Position numbers and translations under genes: made by a program. Source: Cochleicola gelatinilyticus (GTDB taxonomy: Bacteria > Bacteroidota > Bacteroidia > Flavobacteriales > Flavobacteriaceae). From it: a DNA stretch of 64,000 bases. The notes under the pieces are model-generated. The model was not told where the DNA came from. It did not search any database and worked only from the letters and a program-made list of their open reading frames with translations. Location of the stretch: NCBI RefSeq assembly GCF_001637325.1, contig NZ_LRXL01000026.1:744001-808000 (forward strand), in the 5' to 3' direction. Below, piece by piece: positions 7,145-16,990 of the stretch. How positions within the stretch are numbered: the stretch's first letter is position 1; the number at the start of each line of letters is the position of its first letter.

Positions 7145-10096
7145 TTAATTCTTAACAAATCGTTGAATTAAGTCTTTCTGCCCATCATTAATTTTTACAA
7201 GATACAAACCAGCAGCAAGGTTATTTACATTAATAGTTGCTGTTCTATCAAGCATTCCATTTGATACTTGTTGTCCTAATACATTAAATATCTCGTAAGT
7301 AGCTTCACGGTTGTCAAGCAACTCAATGGTTATATAAGTACTCGCAGGATTCGGATACATTTTAATTCCGTACACAGCACTATCATTCCCTAAGGTATCT
7401 CCCGATGTACCATCTGCAATTCCCGCAAAAGATTGTCCGATATTTACAGTATAATCTTCCACTTCACCATAAGAAAAAGCTTCACAAGAGGTCTGTGCAC
7501 TATTATACTTCATAGAAACACGCATTCTTGTTGCTCCAGCAGTTGCTGTTGTTGGAACAGAAAAACTACCACTCAACGTTGCGCTAGAAGATGAAGATCC
7601 ACTAACAACCAACTCATTAGATTCAAAAGTACCATCGTGATCGTAATCAATCCAAATTTTCCAATATTCAGTATAACTTGAACCAGAGAACCCAGCACTA
7701 ATCCTTACTGTGTTTGAACCGTAAGGTAAATTTGCTGAAAGGCTTGTAAAATCGGCATATCCTCCATTATTACCTGTTACATTATTTAAGTTATTCAAGG
7801 CTACTAAATCTATCCATTCGTAAGACGAGTTATTTCCCTGACTATCACAATAGTCTGCAGTAGAAGGAGACGAGGTCGTCACATTTACGCTGTTTGAGCT
7901 TGCGGATGTGTTTCCTGCAGCATCTTTAGCCCTTACGCTAAATGTGTAACTGCTGTTCGCAACTAAACCTGTAATATTTGCCGAGGTACTCGTTGTTGTT
8001 CCTAATACTGTACTTCCTTGATACACATCGTATCCTGTAACACCTACATTATCTGAAGAAGCGTTCCACGAAAGTGTAGCTGTAGTTTCTGTTATGTTCG
8101 AAGCTGAAAGATTTCCAGGTGTGCTCGGTGCTTGGGTGTCGGCTCCTCCCGACTCTATACAAAACTGAGTAGCTTCTGAGCTACCAAAATTTCCACCAGA
8201 TACAATAGTTACTGAATCTGTAGATAAGGTATACGAACCATTTCCATAAGAACAGCAAATCCCATCTCCGTAAGCATCTGTTATTGTAAAGGTATAATCG
8301 TCATCGGCTAGTCCAGAAAAAGTAGCAGTAACCGTAGAACCGTCTGCATTCGCAGAAGAATAACTTCCAGACTCTATCGTAGTTCCTGCTCCATTTTTCA
8401 ATGTCCATGCAGTTTCTTCAGGATAATTATCGAATGTGATCGATAAATTTACATCTCCAGTAACACAATCTTCTGGCGCAGGTGGGTTTCCTCCATCGTA
8501 AGGAGCTCCAACTCCTACCGCATGCCATGCATTGGTTACTGCAATTTCTTCGGCACTTCCTGCTCCGTATAAATCTATAGCAGATTGAATTGCTCCCGCT
8601 CTTGCATCATCATATTGAGAATTTGAATTAAGATATACAGCTAAATTTCTATATGCAATTGCTGCTGCTTTGTCCATTCCAATTACAGAAACATTGTAAC
8701 TATCTCCATTATCATTTGTACCACTTCCACCTACACTTAAAAGATAGAACCAAAAATTTTGTACTCCAGAGTTATAATGCACTCCTCCATTATCTCCAGA
8801 TCCCGAGTACCAATTGTTACCTAAATAGGTATCTGGTTGACCGTAGCTATTTGGGTTACTCATAGAACGAAGTGCTCCACCGCTACCACCGGCACCAATG
8901 GCATCTCCCATTAGCCAGTCATTGTTACCCTGTGCAAACTTCTCGATAGACTCTCCAAAAATATCAGAGAACGATTCGTTTAATGCACCAGACTCATAAC
9001 TGTAAACTAGGTTGGCTGCATACTCTGTTACACCGTGAGCAATTTCATGCCCTACAATATCAAGTGATACTAATGGGCCATATTGAACACCGTCTCCATC
9101 CCCATACGTCATTCTACTTCCATCCCAAAAGGCATTTACATAGTTTGAAGAATAACTCACATACGAACGAATTACCGCTCCAGAACCATTGTAAGAGTTT
9201 CGGCTGTGTTTTTGAGAAAAGTATTTATGAGTTTGTTCTGCACCAAAATGTGCTTGAACTCCTGTAGCATTTCCAGTAAAATTGGTGCTATTGCTTGTAA
9301 TTTCACTTGCACTATTATAATTTGTTCCGTTATTCATGTCGAAAGTCTGAATTCCACCACCGTCAGCAGTTTGACGCAAACGATACTGACCCGAATTACT
9401 GTCGGCAGTAAAAGAGACATTACCGTTATATAAACTTGTTCCAGTTGCAGGTGTGTTTGCGTGATGAATTCGTTTGTTCTCCATTATAAATTCTCCAGTA
9501 ATCGCATCAATATAAACGTCAGCTCGATACACTGGCGCAGTAGCATAAATATCAAATTTATATGCTAATCGAGGTGCAGTAGTTACTTTTTCTATTGCAG
9601 GAAATACGACCAATTCGCCATTAGGTCTAGAGTAGTCTTCTGCTAGTTGTGCTTCTTGGCTATTTTCCCATAAATATGTACTAGCTCCTACATGACTCAA
9701 TGCGCGGCTAAACGCTTGTGCATTGCTAACCTGAGGAGTAATAGGTAGTTCTGCTATGCGAAAAACATTATTGCTCATAGCAATAATCTTTCCCTCTTTA
9801 GCGTGTACCTTACTAGAACTAAACTCTACTTTAATAGAATTGTAATACTGTTGATACTCCTTGTGTGTAAAACCAAGTTCATCTGTTTTTTGAGAAATTT
9901 CAGAAAGGGTATTACCCTCGGGAAGTTTTAATTGTTCAGATAGTACCTGCCTAACATTTGATATGGCTTTGTTTTCCGTCTGATCGAACGTTTGTAAATT
10001 CTTAATAGGTTTCTGTGGAGATTCCTGTGCCAGACTCGTAAAAGAAATGAGTCCTACTAACATTGCAGAAGCAATGTTTCTGTATTGGTTTTTCAT
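7145..10096 (-). CDS. secreted M4 (thermolysin-like) metalloprotease with type IX sorting domain
   Basis: A 983-residue multidomain exoprotease. In order: signal peptide (1-23), FTP/PepSY propeptide (about 40-210), M4 catalytic domain (about 215-533) with H350-E351-x-x-H354 and third zinc ligand E374 in NESFSD, an extra beta domain (about 545-650), a fibronectin type III domain (about 655-745), a GEVED domain (about 750-885) and a C-terminal type IX secretion sorting domain (about 910-983) with the MYPNPAS start and a final RFVKN. Predicted to be secreted by the T9SS and to degrade proteins outside the cell. Monocistronic. Confidence 0.95.
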   Translation of the reverse strand: MKNQYRNIASAMLVGLISFTSLAQESPQKPIKNLQTFDQTENKAISNVRQVLSEQLKLPEGNTLSEISQKTDELGFTHKEYQQYYNSIKVEFSSSKVHAKEGKIIAMSNNVFRIAELPITPQVSNAQAFSRALSHVGASTYLWENSQEAQLAEDYSRPNGELVVFPAIEKVTTAPRLAYKFDIYATAPVYRADVYIDAITGEFIMENKRIHHANTPATGTSLYNGNVSFTADSNSGQYRLRQTADGGGIQTFDMNNGTNYNSASEITSNSTNFTGNATGVQAHFGAEQTHKYFSQKHSRNSYNGSGAVIRSYVSYSSNYVNAFWDGSRMTYGDGDGVQYGPLVSLDIVGHEIAHGVTEYAANLVYSYESGALNESFSDIFGESIEKFAQGNNDWLMGDAIGAGGSGGALRSMSNPNSYGQPDTYLGNNWYSGSGDNGGVHYNSGVQNFWFYLLSVGGSGTNDNGDSYNVSVIGMDKAAAIAYRNLAVYLNSNSQYDDARAGAIQSAIDLYGAGSAEEIAVTNAWHAVGVGAPYDGGNPPAPEDCVTGDVNLSITFDNYPEETAWTLKNGAGTTIESGSYSSANADGSTVTATFSGLADDDYTFTITDAYGDGICCSYGNGSYTLSTDSVTIVSGGNFGSSEATQFCIESGGADTQAPSTPGNLSASNITETTATLSWNASSDNVGVTGYDVYQGSTVLGTTTSTSANITGLVANSSYTFSVRAKDAAGNTSASSNSVNVTTSSPSTADYCDSQGNNSSYEWIDLVALNNLNNVTGNNGGYADFTSLSANLPYGSNTVRISAGFSGSSYTEYWKIWIDYDHDGTFESNELVVSGSSSSSATLSGSFSVPTTATAGATRMRVSMKYNSAQTSCEAFSYGEVEDYTVNIGQSFAGIADGTSGDTLGNDSAVYGIKMYPNPASTYITIELLDNREATYEIFNVLGQQVSNGMLDRTATINVNNLAAGLYLVKINDGQKDLIQRFVKN

Positions 10097-10482
10097 AAAT
10101 AGTGAAATTAAAAAAATTAATAAATCAGGTTTGTATTCGTATTGTATCGTGGGGGATACTTCTTATGCGTAATTTTCAAAGCCCGAGGGGATAAGAGTCG
10201 GGATAAAAATATTTTTGAAACTGAATTTAATGCAATAAATCTATTTAATTAGTAAATATATCTCAATAAAAAGAGCATTAAAATAGTTTTCAGTTACGAA
10301 TTAACATAATTTTTTAATTACTACAAAAGAATTTCGATGAACTACACAATAATTTACATATATGAATAGATACCAACACATTACCTTTAGAGCAATTAAG
10401 AAATATTAGTATAATGGAATTAATCGAATCGTTTGAAAACAATATTTTCATCCATTATTGAATATTCTACTACCTTTGAGAT
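10097..10482. other. intergenic region between divergent protease and ABC ATPase genes
   Basis: 386 AT-rich bases with no convincing gene. A weak 5-bp hairpin (GTATC/GATAC, 10144-10159) lies in the expected leader of the protease gene. The -7 box of the ABC gene is at the right edge. No classical -7 box facing the protease was found. Confidence 0.6.
10471..10478 (+). promoter_or_regulatory. candidate -7 box, leaderless geometry
   Basis: TACCTTTG lies 4 bases before the ATG at 10483. No TTG lies at ideal -33 spacing, so only the -7 element is supported. Confidence 0.5.
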
Positions 10483-12171
10483 ATGAGTGAGACACCCCTA
10501 CTTTCTATTGAAGCACTTTCTATTGCTTTTGGAACAAAAAAGAAAACCACCGAAGTAATTCACAATATTTCCTTTTCTATTTCTGAAAATGAAATTGTTG
10601 GAGTCGTAGGGGAGTCAGGGTCTGGCAAATCTGTAACCTCATTAGCACTTATGGGTTTGCTTCCAAAGAAAATTACTCATTTAAAGGGTAAAGCTCTTTT
10701 CAATGGAAAAAATCTTCTAACCCTTTCTGAAAAGGAACTTCGAACCCTTCGTGGTAATAAGATCGCAATGATATTTCAAGAGCCCATGAGTGCTTTAAAT
10801 CCTTCTTTACGATGTGGTTTTCAAGTTGCAGAAATTCTTCAGAATCATTTAAAATTATCTGTTTCTGAAGCAAAAAAAGAAACCTTGCTGTTGTTTGAAA
10901 AAGTAAAACTGCCTCGTCCCAAGGAAATTTTCAGAAGTTATCCGCATCAAATAAGTGGTGGGCAAATGCAACGGGTCATGATTGCTATGGCGATTGCCTG
11001 TAAGCCTAAATTACTAATTGCAGACGAGCCAACAACCGCATTAGATGTAACAGTTCAGAAAGAAATTTTATTATTATTAAAAGAGCTTCAAAAAGAAACT
11101 GGAATGAGCCTTCTTTTTATCTCTCACGATTTAAGTTTGGTAGCCGAACTCGCCGATCGTGTTATTGTCATGTATCAAGGAGAAGTGGTAGAAGCAGGAA
11201 AGGTTGAATCAATTTTTAAGAATCCGAAGAATACTTACACCAAAGCATTATTAGCGTCACGACCTACTTTAGAGGTGCGTTTAAAAAGACTTCCTACCAT
11301 TGCGTCTTTAGCAGATGCTTCTTTTATAACCGAAGAGGTTTCTCCACAAGAACGAGCTTTACATCACAAACAACTGTATACCCAACCACCTATTCTGGAA
11401 ATTCTAAATCTCGAGAAGGAATACTATGGAAATACCGGATTTTTTAACAAACAAAATGTCGTAAAGGCAGTAAATAATGTAAGTTTTAAGGTATTTGAAG
11501 GTGAAACATTAGGGCTGGTCGGAGAATCAGGGTGTGGCAAATCAACTCTTGGTAAAGCAATACTCCTATTAGATAAAGCCACAGCGGGAACTATTAAATA
11601 CAGAGGAGCCGATATATCGAACCTATCTACTTCTGAAATTAGAAAACTTCGGAAAGAGATACAACTTATTTTTCAAGATCCGTACGCATCGTTAAACCCT
11701 AGAATTATTTTAGGTGAAGCCTTAATGGAACCAATGATCGTCCATAAAATTGGAACTTCAAAAAAGAAACGAAAAGAAAAAGTACTGAAAATTTTGAAGC
11801 GAGTGGGGTTAGAAGAATCTTTTTATTACCGTTATCCACATGAACTTTCTGGAGGGCAACGACAACGCATTGGCATTGCCCGTACCATCATCATGGAACC
11901 AAAACTAGTGATTTGTGACGAATCTGTTTCTGCTTTAGACATATCGGTACAAGCACAAGTATTAAACCTTTTAAATGAATTAAAAGAAGATTTTGGTTTT
12001 ACCTACATTTTTATCTCGCATGATTTGGCTGTGGTAAAATACATGGCAGACCAGCTATTAGTAATGAACCAAGGTCGCATTGAAGAATTAGGAGATGCCG
12101 ATGAGATTTATGCAAACCCTGTAACCGAATACACGAAAAAACTAATTGATGCCATCCCAAAAGGGATATAA
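10483..12171 (+). CDS. fused dual-ATPase subunit of an oligopeptide-type ABC transporter
   Basis: The 562-residue protein is a fusion of two ABC ATPases of the DppD/DppF (OppD/OppF) type, as in YejF. Half 1 has Walker A GESGSGKS (about residue 44) and signature SGGQMQR; half 2 has Walker A GESGCGKS (about residue 348) and signature SGGQRQR. Both keep Walker B (LLIADEP, LVICDES) and the switch histidine (ISHDL). It would power uptake or efflux of peptides or similar solutes, but no permease or binding protein gene is nearby, so the partners must be elsewhere. Confidence 0.92.
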   Translation: MSETPLLSIEALSIAFGTKKKTTEVIHNISFSISENEIVGVVGESGSGKSVTSLALMGLLPKKITHLKGKALFNGKNLLTLSEKELRTLRGNKIAMIFQEPMSALNPSLRCGFQVAEILQNHLKLSVSEAKKETLLLFEKVKLPRPKEIFRSYPHQISGGQMQRVMIAMAIACKPKLLIADEPTTALDVTVQKEILLLLKELQKETGMSLLFISHDLSLVAELADRVIVMYQGEVVEAGKVESIFKNPKNTYTKALLASRPTLEVRLKRLPTIASLADASFITEEVSPQERALHHKQLYTQPPILEILNLEKEYYGNTGFFNKQNVVKAVNNVSFKVFEGETLGLVGESGCGKSTLGKAILLLDKATAGTIKYRGADISNLSTSEIRKLRKEIQLIFQDPYASLNPRIILGEALMEPMIVHKIGTSKKKRKEKVLKILKRVGLEESFYYRYPHELSGGQRQRIGIARTIIMEPKLVICDESVSALDISVQAQVLNLLNELKEDFGFTYIFISHDLAVVKYMADQLLVMNQGRIEELGDADEIYANPVTEYTKKLIDAIPKGI

Positions 12172-12201
12172 ATATCCTTTAAAGCTTTCAGAAACAAACA
12201 T

Positions 12202-12236
12202 AAAAAAGCCCGTTCTAACCTCACAAAGAACGGGCT
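12202..12236 (-). terminator. stem-loop with minus-strand T-run
   Basis: AGCCCGTTCT (12207-12216) pairs perfectly with AGAACGGGCT (12227-12236) across a 10-base loop. Six A's on the left give a T-run only when read on the minus strand, so the standard terminator reading is for minus-strand transcription, although the ABC gene lies to its left on plus. Confidence 0.6.
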
Positions 12237-12532
12237 GACCTTAAATCTGTATCGTAGTAGCAGATTTGGGGGTAATTAACTCAAAAAAACAATTTTCTAC
12301 TTCTAGAAAATTACATCAACAAAAACACTTTTTTTGCAACATACATTACATTCTTAAGAAGCTGAAATGTATTTTTAATAGTTTTAAACATAATAGGTTA
12401 AGTTGGTTAAACTTGGGACTGCTAAGATGTGAACTATTTCTTAAAATTACGTTTAAAAACATAATTATTCGACGTAATGCTTATTTTTTTAACATTTTTG
12501 CACAAAATATCATCTTTTTCCTACATTTTGAT

Positions 12533-12559
12533 ATAAAAAAAACCGATGTAAAACATCGG
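12533..12559 (-). terminator. intrinsic terminator of the CoA-transferase genes
   Basis: CCGATGT-AAA-ACATCGG (12543-12559) is a perfect 7-bp stem followed, on the minus strand, by a run of T's. It lies 28 bases after the scoB stop codon. Confidence 0.8.
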
Positions 12560-12586
12560 CTAAATTCATAAATATCGGTTAAATGA

Positions 12587-13240
12587 CTATAATTCTATTT
12601 CAGGAATTGATCCGTTTACAATAAGATCTCCTTGTGTTGCATTTCTTATATCGTCAACAGAGACACCTGGTGCTCTTTCTAAGAGAACAAAAGCCCCTTC
12701 TTTAATTTCAAGCACCGCAAGATTAGTTACTATTTTCTTTACACAATTTACCCCTGTAAGTGGGAGCGAACATTGTTTTAAGAGTTTAGATTCACCTGCG
12801 CGATTGGTATGCATCATGGCTACAATTATATTTTCTGCTGAGGCTACAAGATCCATAGCGCCTCCCATACCTTTAACCATTTTTCCAGGAATTTTCCAGT
12901 TTGCGATATCCCCATTTTGGGCTACTTCCATAGCACCTAAAATAGTAAGATCGACATGTTGTCCTCGAATCATGCCGAAACTAGTTGCAGAATCAAAAAA
13001 AGAGGCACCAGGTAATGCGGTAATGGTTTGCTTTCCAGCATTGATAAGATCTGGATCTTCTTCTCCATCAACAGGAAATGGTCCCATTCCTAAAATTCCA
13101 TTTTCGCTTTGAAATTCAACTTCAATATCATCTCGCACAAAATTTGCTACCAAAGTAGGAATACCAATTCCTAGATTTACGTAATATCCATTTTTTACTT
13201 CTTTCGCAATGCGTTGCGCTATTTGCTCCTTTGTTAACAT
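12587..13240 (-). CDS. scoB: 3-oxoacid CoA-transferase subunit B
   Basis: The beta subunit of succinyl-CoA:3-oxoacid (acetoacetate) CoA-transferase, which moves CoA from succinyl-CoA to acetoacetate in ketone-body and fatty-acid use. The catalytic glutamate is E46 in SENGILGMG, and the N-terminal LGIGIPTLV segment is typical. The 217-residue length is normal for the separate B subunit. It lies 78 bases downstream of scoA in the same direction, with a terminator after it. Confidence 0.95.
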   Translation of the reverse strand: MLTKEQIAQRIAKEVKNGYYVNLGIGIPTLVANFVRDDIEVEFQSENGILGMGPFPVDGEEDPDLINAGKQTITALPGASFFDSATSFGMIRGQHVDLTILGAMEVAQNGDIANWKIPGKMVKGMGGAMDLVASAENIIVAMMHTNRAGESKLLKQCSLPLTGVNCVKKIVTNLAVLEIKEGAFVLLERAPGVSVDDIRNATQGDLIVNGSIPEIEL

Positions 13241-13318
13241 ATTTAATTTTATTTAATACCTAACCGTGGAATGCACGACAGGTTGTTTTGAAAACAATGT
13301 AATCTGGTCGTTTTCAAA

Positions 13319-14017
13319 TTACTTTTTACGAACAGTTCGTTGCTCAATTCTCTTTTCGTACGCTTCTCCCTTAAAGATACGTTGTACAAAAATTCCTGGA
13401 ATGTGTACCTGATTAGGGTCCAGTGTTCCCGCAGGAACAAGTTCTTCTACCTCAGCTACCGTAATTTTTGCAGCACCACACATGTTCGGATTAAAATTAC
13501 GAGCTGTTCCTTTAAAAATTAAATTACCCGCCTCATCACCTTTCCACGCTTTAACGAAAGCAAAGTCTGCGTTAAAAGCACTTTCCAAAATATGCATTTT
13601 TCCGTTGAATTCGCGACTTTCTTTTCCTTCTGCCACTTCTGTTCCATAGCCTGCTGGCGTATAGAACGCGGGAATTCCTGCTTGAGCTGCTTGACATCGT
13701 TGCGCAAGTGTACCTTGTGGAATTAACTCTACTTCTAATTCTCCGCTCAACATTTGACGTTCAAACTCGGCATTTTCACCAACATAGGAAGAAATCATTT
13801 TTTTGATTTGATGTTTTTGAAGCAATAACCCCAATCCGAAATCATCAACTCCAGCATTATTAGAAATACAGGTGACATTCTTCACGTTTTGTCGCACTAA
13901 TTCAGCAATCGCATTTTCAGGAATTCCGCTAAGTCCAAATCCACCTAGCATAAATGTCATTCCATCTTTAATTCCTTGGCATGCTTCAGTAACATTCGCA
14001 ACTGTCTTATTAATCAT
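13319..14017 (-). CDS. scoA: 3-oxoacid CoA-transferase subunit A
   Basis: The alpha subunit of the same CoA-transferase, 232 residues. The glycine-rich [13 protein letters not shown] motif near residue 26, [13 protein letters not shown] and the [12 protein letters not shown] segment are typical of family I CoA-transferase alpha chains. The two chains form the active enzyme in the cytoplasm. The promoter should lie in 14018-14115, between the gene and the terminator of the PBP1A gene. Confidence 0.95.
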   Translation of the reverse strand: MINKTVANVTEACQGIKDGMTFMLGGFGLSGIPENAIAELVRQNVKNVTCISNNAGVDDFGLGLLLQKHQIKKMISSYVGENAEFERQMLSGELEVELIPQGTLAQRCQAAQAGIPAFYTPAGYGTEVAEGKESREFNGKMHILESAFNADFAFVKAWKGDEAGNLIFKGTARNFNPNMCGAAKITVAEVEELVPAGTLDPNQVHIPGIFVQRIFKGEAYEKRIEQRTVRKK

Positions 14018-14114
14018 TCTGAGTTTTTTTCAGAAAAGAAACCTTTTAGCGACCTCGATAAGCTGCAAGATTTCAAATCGTAATTAGTAGTGATAAAAAT
14101 ACTGAAATCAACCC

Positions 14115-14157
14115 GAAAAAAAAACCTGTTCAACGACATCATTGAACAGGTTTTTTT
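14115..14157. terminator. bidirectional intrinsic terminator
   Basis: ACCTGTTCAA (14124-14133) pairs perfectly with TTGAACAGGT (14142-14151), with A's on the left and seven T's on the right. On the minus strand it ends transcription of the PBP1A gene 23 bases after its stop. Confidence 0.92.
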
Positions 14158-14179
14158 AGTGTACTGAAATTAACCTTCG

Positions 14180-16498
14180 TTAAAAATCAAATTCATCTGG
14201 TATTTCTTCCACATCTGAATTTTCTTGCTTATACTCTGCGCAGTCGGTTATAATTGAAACATTTGCCGGCTTTTTAAAGTTACCTGTCGATATTTCAAGG
14301 CTTTCATCTGCATAACATTTTTTCATATAAATTCCCCAAATAGGAAGTGCCATTGTTGCTCCTTGTCCATATCGTGTTGAACTAAAATGTACCGAACGAT
14401 CTTCTCCTCCAACCCACACTCCGGTTACTAAATTTGGAACCATTCCCATAAACCAGCCATCACTGTTGTTTTGGGTTGTTCCAGTTTTTCCGGCAATTGG
14501 ATTTTTAAAATTATAAGGGTATCCTGTAACTGCGCTCTTATAAAAACTATTGGAAGTCGCCCATGTTCCTCTAAGACGAGCTCCCGAACCAGACTGCGTA
14601 ACACCTTGCATCAAACTTACTGTAACATATGCCGTTTCATCGCTAATAACATCTTTCGTTTCAGGTACATGTTGGAATAATACGGTTCCGTTTTTATCTT
14701 CAATACGCTGAATTAAAGTTGGTTTTACATACACTCCTTCATTAGCAAATGTGCTGTATGCGCCCACCATTTCATACAATGAAACATCTGGCGTTCCTAG
14801 CGCAATAGAAGGCACTTCGGGCATGTTTTTAGTTTCAATCCCCATTTTAGCAACCAAGTCGATTACCGGTCTTGGACCCACGCGATCTATAAGCCTTGCC
14901 GTAGCTGTGTTAATGGAGCGTGCTAATGCCTCTTTTAAATTTACCATATCCCCATAATCTCCCCCTGAGTTATTTGGGCACCAATCTTTTGTGTTTCCGT
15001 GCTTTCCAGCAGGCACACAATAGGGAGTATTTGGCAGTGTATCACATGGTGACATATGCATTTGGTCTATAGCTGTTGCATATACAAAGGGTTTAAAGGT
15101 AGAGCCTATTTGTCGTTTCCCTGTTTTTACCATGTCGTACTTAAAATGCTTATAATCGATTCCTCCTACCCATGCTTTAACTTCTCCAGTTTGCGGAGTC
15201 ATAGACATCATGGATGCTTGTAAAAATGATTTATAATAACGAATAGAGTCCATTGGAGTCATGGTAGTGTCTATATCACCACCCCACGAAAAGATTCGCA
15301 TTTTACTCTTCTTTTTAAAACTTTCAATAATCTCCTTATCATTTTTGCCTTGTTTTTCCATTTCTCGCCAGCGGTCACTACGCTTCATGGAAGACATTAA
15401 GATTTTATCTGTTTCCTCTTCAGTAATATCTCGAAAAGGAGCGGTTTTGTTTTTCTCGTTCTGTTTGTTAAATTCTTTCTGAAGATGAGCCATATGCATA
15501 TCGACCGCTTCTTCTGCATATTCCTGCATTTTAGAGTCGATAGTGGTATAAATTTTTAATCCGTCGCTATACATATTGTATTTAGATCCGTCGGTTTTTG
15601 GATTATCGTCGATCCAGTCTTGCATGAATGCACGTGCGTATTCTCTAAAATAGGTAGCGATCCCTTCATTATGACCTTGAGGTGTGAATTTAATTTCTAA
15701 TGGAAGTGCTTGTAAAGAATCCTTTACCGTTTCAGAAATATAATCGTACTTTTCCATTTGAGAAAGTACTACATTTCTTCTATTTCTAACTCCTTCTGGG
15801 TTTCTAAGCGGATTATATAATGAAGAGTTTTTAAACATTCCAACTAGAATTGCAGACTCTACTGTAGTTAGCTCATTAGGTTCTTTGTCGAAATAGATGT
15901 GTGACGCTGATTGAATTCCAACTGCTTGATTTAAAAAATCATATTCGTTAAAATACATTGTAAGAATCTCTTCCTTAGTATATCTGCGTTCTAGACGCGT
16001 AGCAATAACCCACTCTTTTAGTTTTTGCATCCCTCTTGCAAACTTATTACGAGAGGCATTTTCAGTAAAAAATAATTTGGCAAGTTGTTGAGATATTGTA
16101 CTAGCTCCTCCTCGAGAACCCAAAAAGACAAATGCGCGAAGTGTTCCTCTCCCATCTATTCCTGAATGGTCATAAAAACGTACGTCTTCGGTAGCAATTA
16201 AGGCATTAATGAGGTGGTCGGGTAACGAATCGTAGGGTACTGGTGTTCTATTCTCTTTATAAAATTTACCCAGCACTTTACCGTCGGACCCTATAATTTC
16301 GGTAGCGAGATTTTTTTCTGGATTTTCTAACGTTGTTTCATCGGGTAGCGAGCCTAAAACACCCCAAGAAGTGAGTAAAAAAACAAGTATGATAAATCCT
16401 ATAAAAGCAGCGAATAATTTCCAGAATGTTTTTACGTGTTTTCTGGTGTTGTTTTGTGGTGCCTTTTTTGAAGGCTTTTTCGTGGTCTTTGTTGCCAT
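14180..16498 (-). CDS. mrcA: penicillin-binding protein 1A (bifunctional transglycosylase/transpeptidase)
   Basis: Builds peptidoglycan from lipid II and cross-links it. The 772-residue chain has a Lys-rich cytoplasmic N-terminus, one membrane helix (about 26-48), a GT51 glycosyltransferase domain with catalytic E104 in TEDVRFYDH and GASTISQQLAK, and a transpeptidase domain with S466 in GSTFKPF, the SIN motif and K671 in the KTGTT motif. All key residues are present. It follows gldH by only 6 bases and is probably co-transcribed with ricT and gldH. Confidence 0.95.
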   Translation of the reverse strand: MATKTTKKPSKKAPQNNTRKHVKTFWKLFAAFIGFIILVFLLTSWGVLGSLPDETTLENPEKNLATEIIGSDGKVLGKFYKENRTPVPYDSLPDHLINALIATEDVRFYDHSGIDGRGTLRAFVFLGSRGGASTISQQLAKLFFTENASRNKFARGMQKLKEWVIATRLERRYTKEEILTMYFNEYDFLNQAVGIQSASHIYFDKEPNELTTVESAILVGMFKNSSLYNPLRNPEGVRNRRNVVLSQMEKYDYISETVKDSLQALPLEIKFTPQGHNEGIATYFREYARAFMQDWIDDNPKTDGSKYNMYSDGLKIYTTIDSKMQEYAEEAVDMHMAHLQKEFNKQNEKNKTAPFRDITEEETDKILMSSMKRSDRWREMEKQGKNDKEIIESFKKKSKMRIFSWGGDIDTTMTPMDSIRYYKSFLQASMMSMTPQTGEVKAWVGGIDYKHFKYDMVKTGKRQIGSTFKPFVYATAIDQMHMSPCDTLPNTPYCVPAGKHGNTKDWCPNNSGGDYGDMVNLKEALARSINTATARLIDRVGPRPVIDLVAKMGIETKNMPEVPSIALGTPDVSLYEMVGAYSTFANEGVYVKPTLIQRIEDKNGTVLFQHVPETKDVISDETAYVTVSLMQGVTQSGSGARLRGTWATSNSFYKSAVTGYPYNFKNPIAGKTGTTQNNSDGWFMGMVPNLVTGVWVGGEDRSVHFSSTRYGQGATMALPIWGIYMKKCYADESLEISTGNFKKPANVSIITDCAEYKQENSDVEEIPDEFDF

Positions 16499-16504
16499 GA
16501 TTTA

Positions 16505-16990
16505 CTAATGTTGTGAGGTTGTTTCTATGCTATACCCAACGTCTGTGATGCCCTCCAATTGAGTAACGCCTTCGACATTCCCGTTATTGCGCACTGCTTG
16601 TGTAATGCTAATTTTGTAGGTTCCTTCTTCAGAAAAAGAAACACCTTTTTTATATATAAGCTTACTTTCTTTTATACTTCCTATTCCTTCACCAATCCAA
16701 CTTCCATCAGGGTTCGCCATTTTATACTCTAGGGTATCTTTTACTATTTTACCATGTGGAAATTCCATAGAAACCACTAAAAACAAGTTGCTAAATGGGT
16801 AATCATTATTATTTCGAAGCGTTAAGAAAACATCGTAAGATTGTGATGAATCAATTTGTGGAATAGTAAACACAATAGCTTCATTTTTATTCCAAGTACC
16901 CGAAATACTTTCAGAATCACTAACAAGAACGTCTGAATTGCATGAAAATAAGAGAACGCTTCCTAAAAAAGCGGCACATAGGTTACGCAT
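16505..16990 (-). CDS. gldH: gliding motility lipoprotein GldH
   Basis: A lipoprotein needed for gliding in flavobacteria and part of the GldHJ/SprE group tied to type IX secretion function. I chose the ATG at 16990 because it gives a clean lipoprotein signal (hydrophobic run then LLFSC, lipidated C17); upstream in-frame extension to 17092 only adds charged residues from the other frame of ricT. The mature protein has about 145 residues of beta-rich sequence. Its start overlaps the end of ricT by 8 bases, which suggests translational coupling. Confidence 0.88.
   Translation of the reverse strand: MRNLCAAFLGSVLLFSCNSDVLVSDSESISGTWNKNEAIVFTIPQIDSSQSYDVFLTLRNNNDYPFSNLFLVVSMEFPHGKIVKDTLEYKMANPDGSWIGEGIGSIKESKLIYKKGVSFSEEGTYKISITQAVRNNGNVEGVTQLEGITDVGYSIETTSQH

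Larger units (their letters stand above)
12172..12586. other. 415-base intergenic region with several hairpins
   Basis: No credible protein gene: the one open frame (12266-12571) encodes a Lys/Phe/Asn-rich peptide typical of AT-rich spacer. The region holds three stem-loops at 12207-12236, 12243-12267 and 12543-12559, annotated separately where supported. A small minus-strand RNA ending at the first hairpin is possible but has no visible promoter. Confidence 0.55.

Noticed and set aside
10144-10159. GTATC/GATAC hairpin before the M4 protease gene as a riboswitch
   Set aside because: Only a 5-bp stem with no further structure; too weak to support a riboswitch call.
12266-12571. Open reading frame of 101 codons on the plus strand between the ABC ATPase and scoB genes
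   Set aside because: Composition is typical of AT-rich spacer (Lys, Asn, Phe, Ile), no recognisable domain, and it runs through a minus-strand terminator hairpin.
13249-13440. Small frame between scoB and scoA
   Set aside because: It lies mostly within the scoA coding sequence on the same strand in another frame, with no signal of its own.
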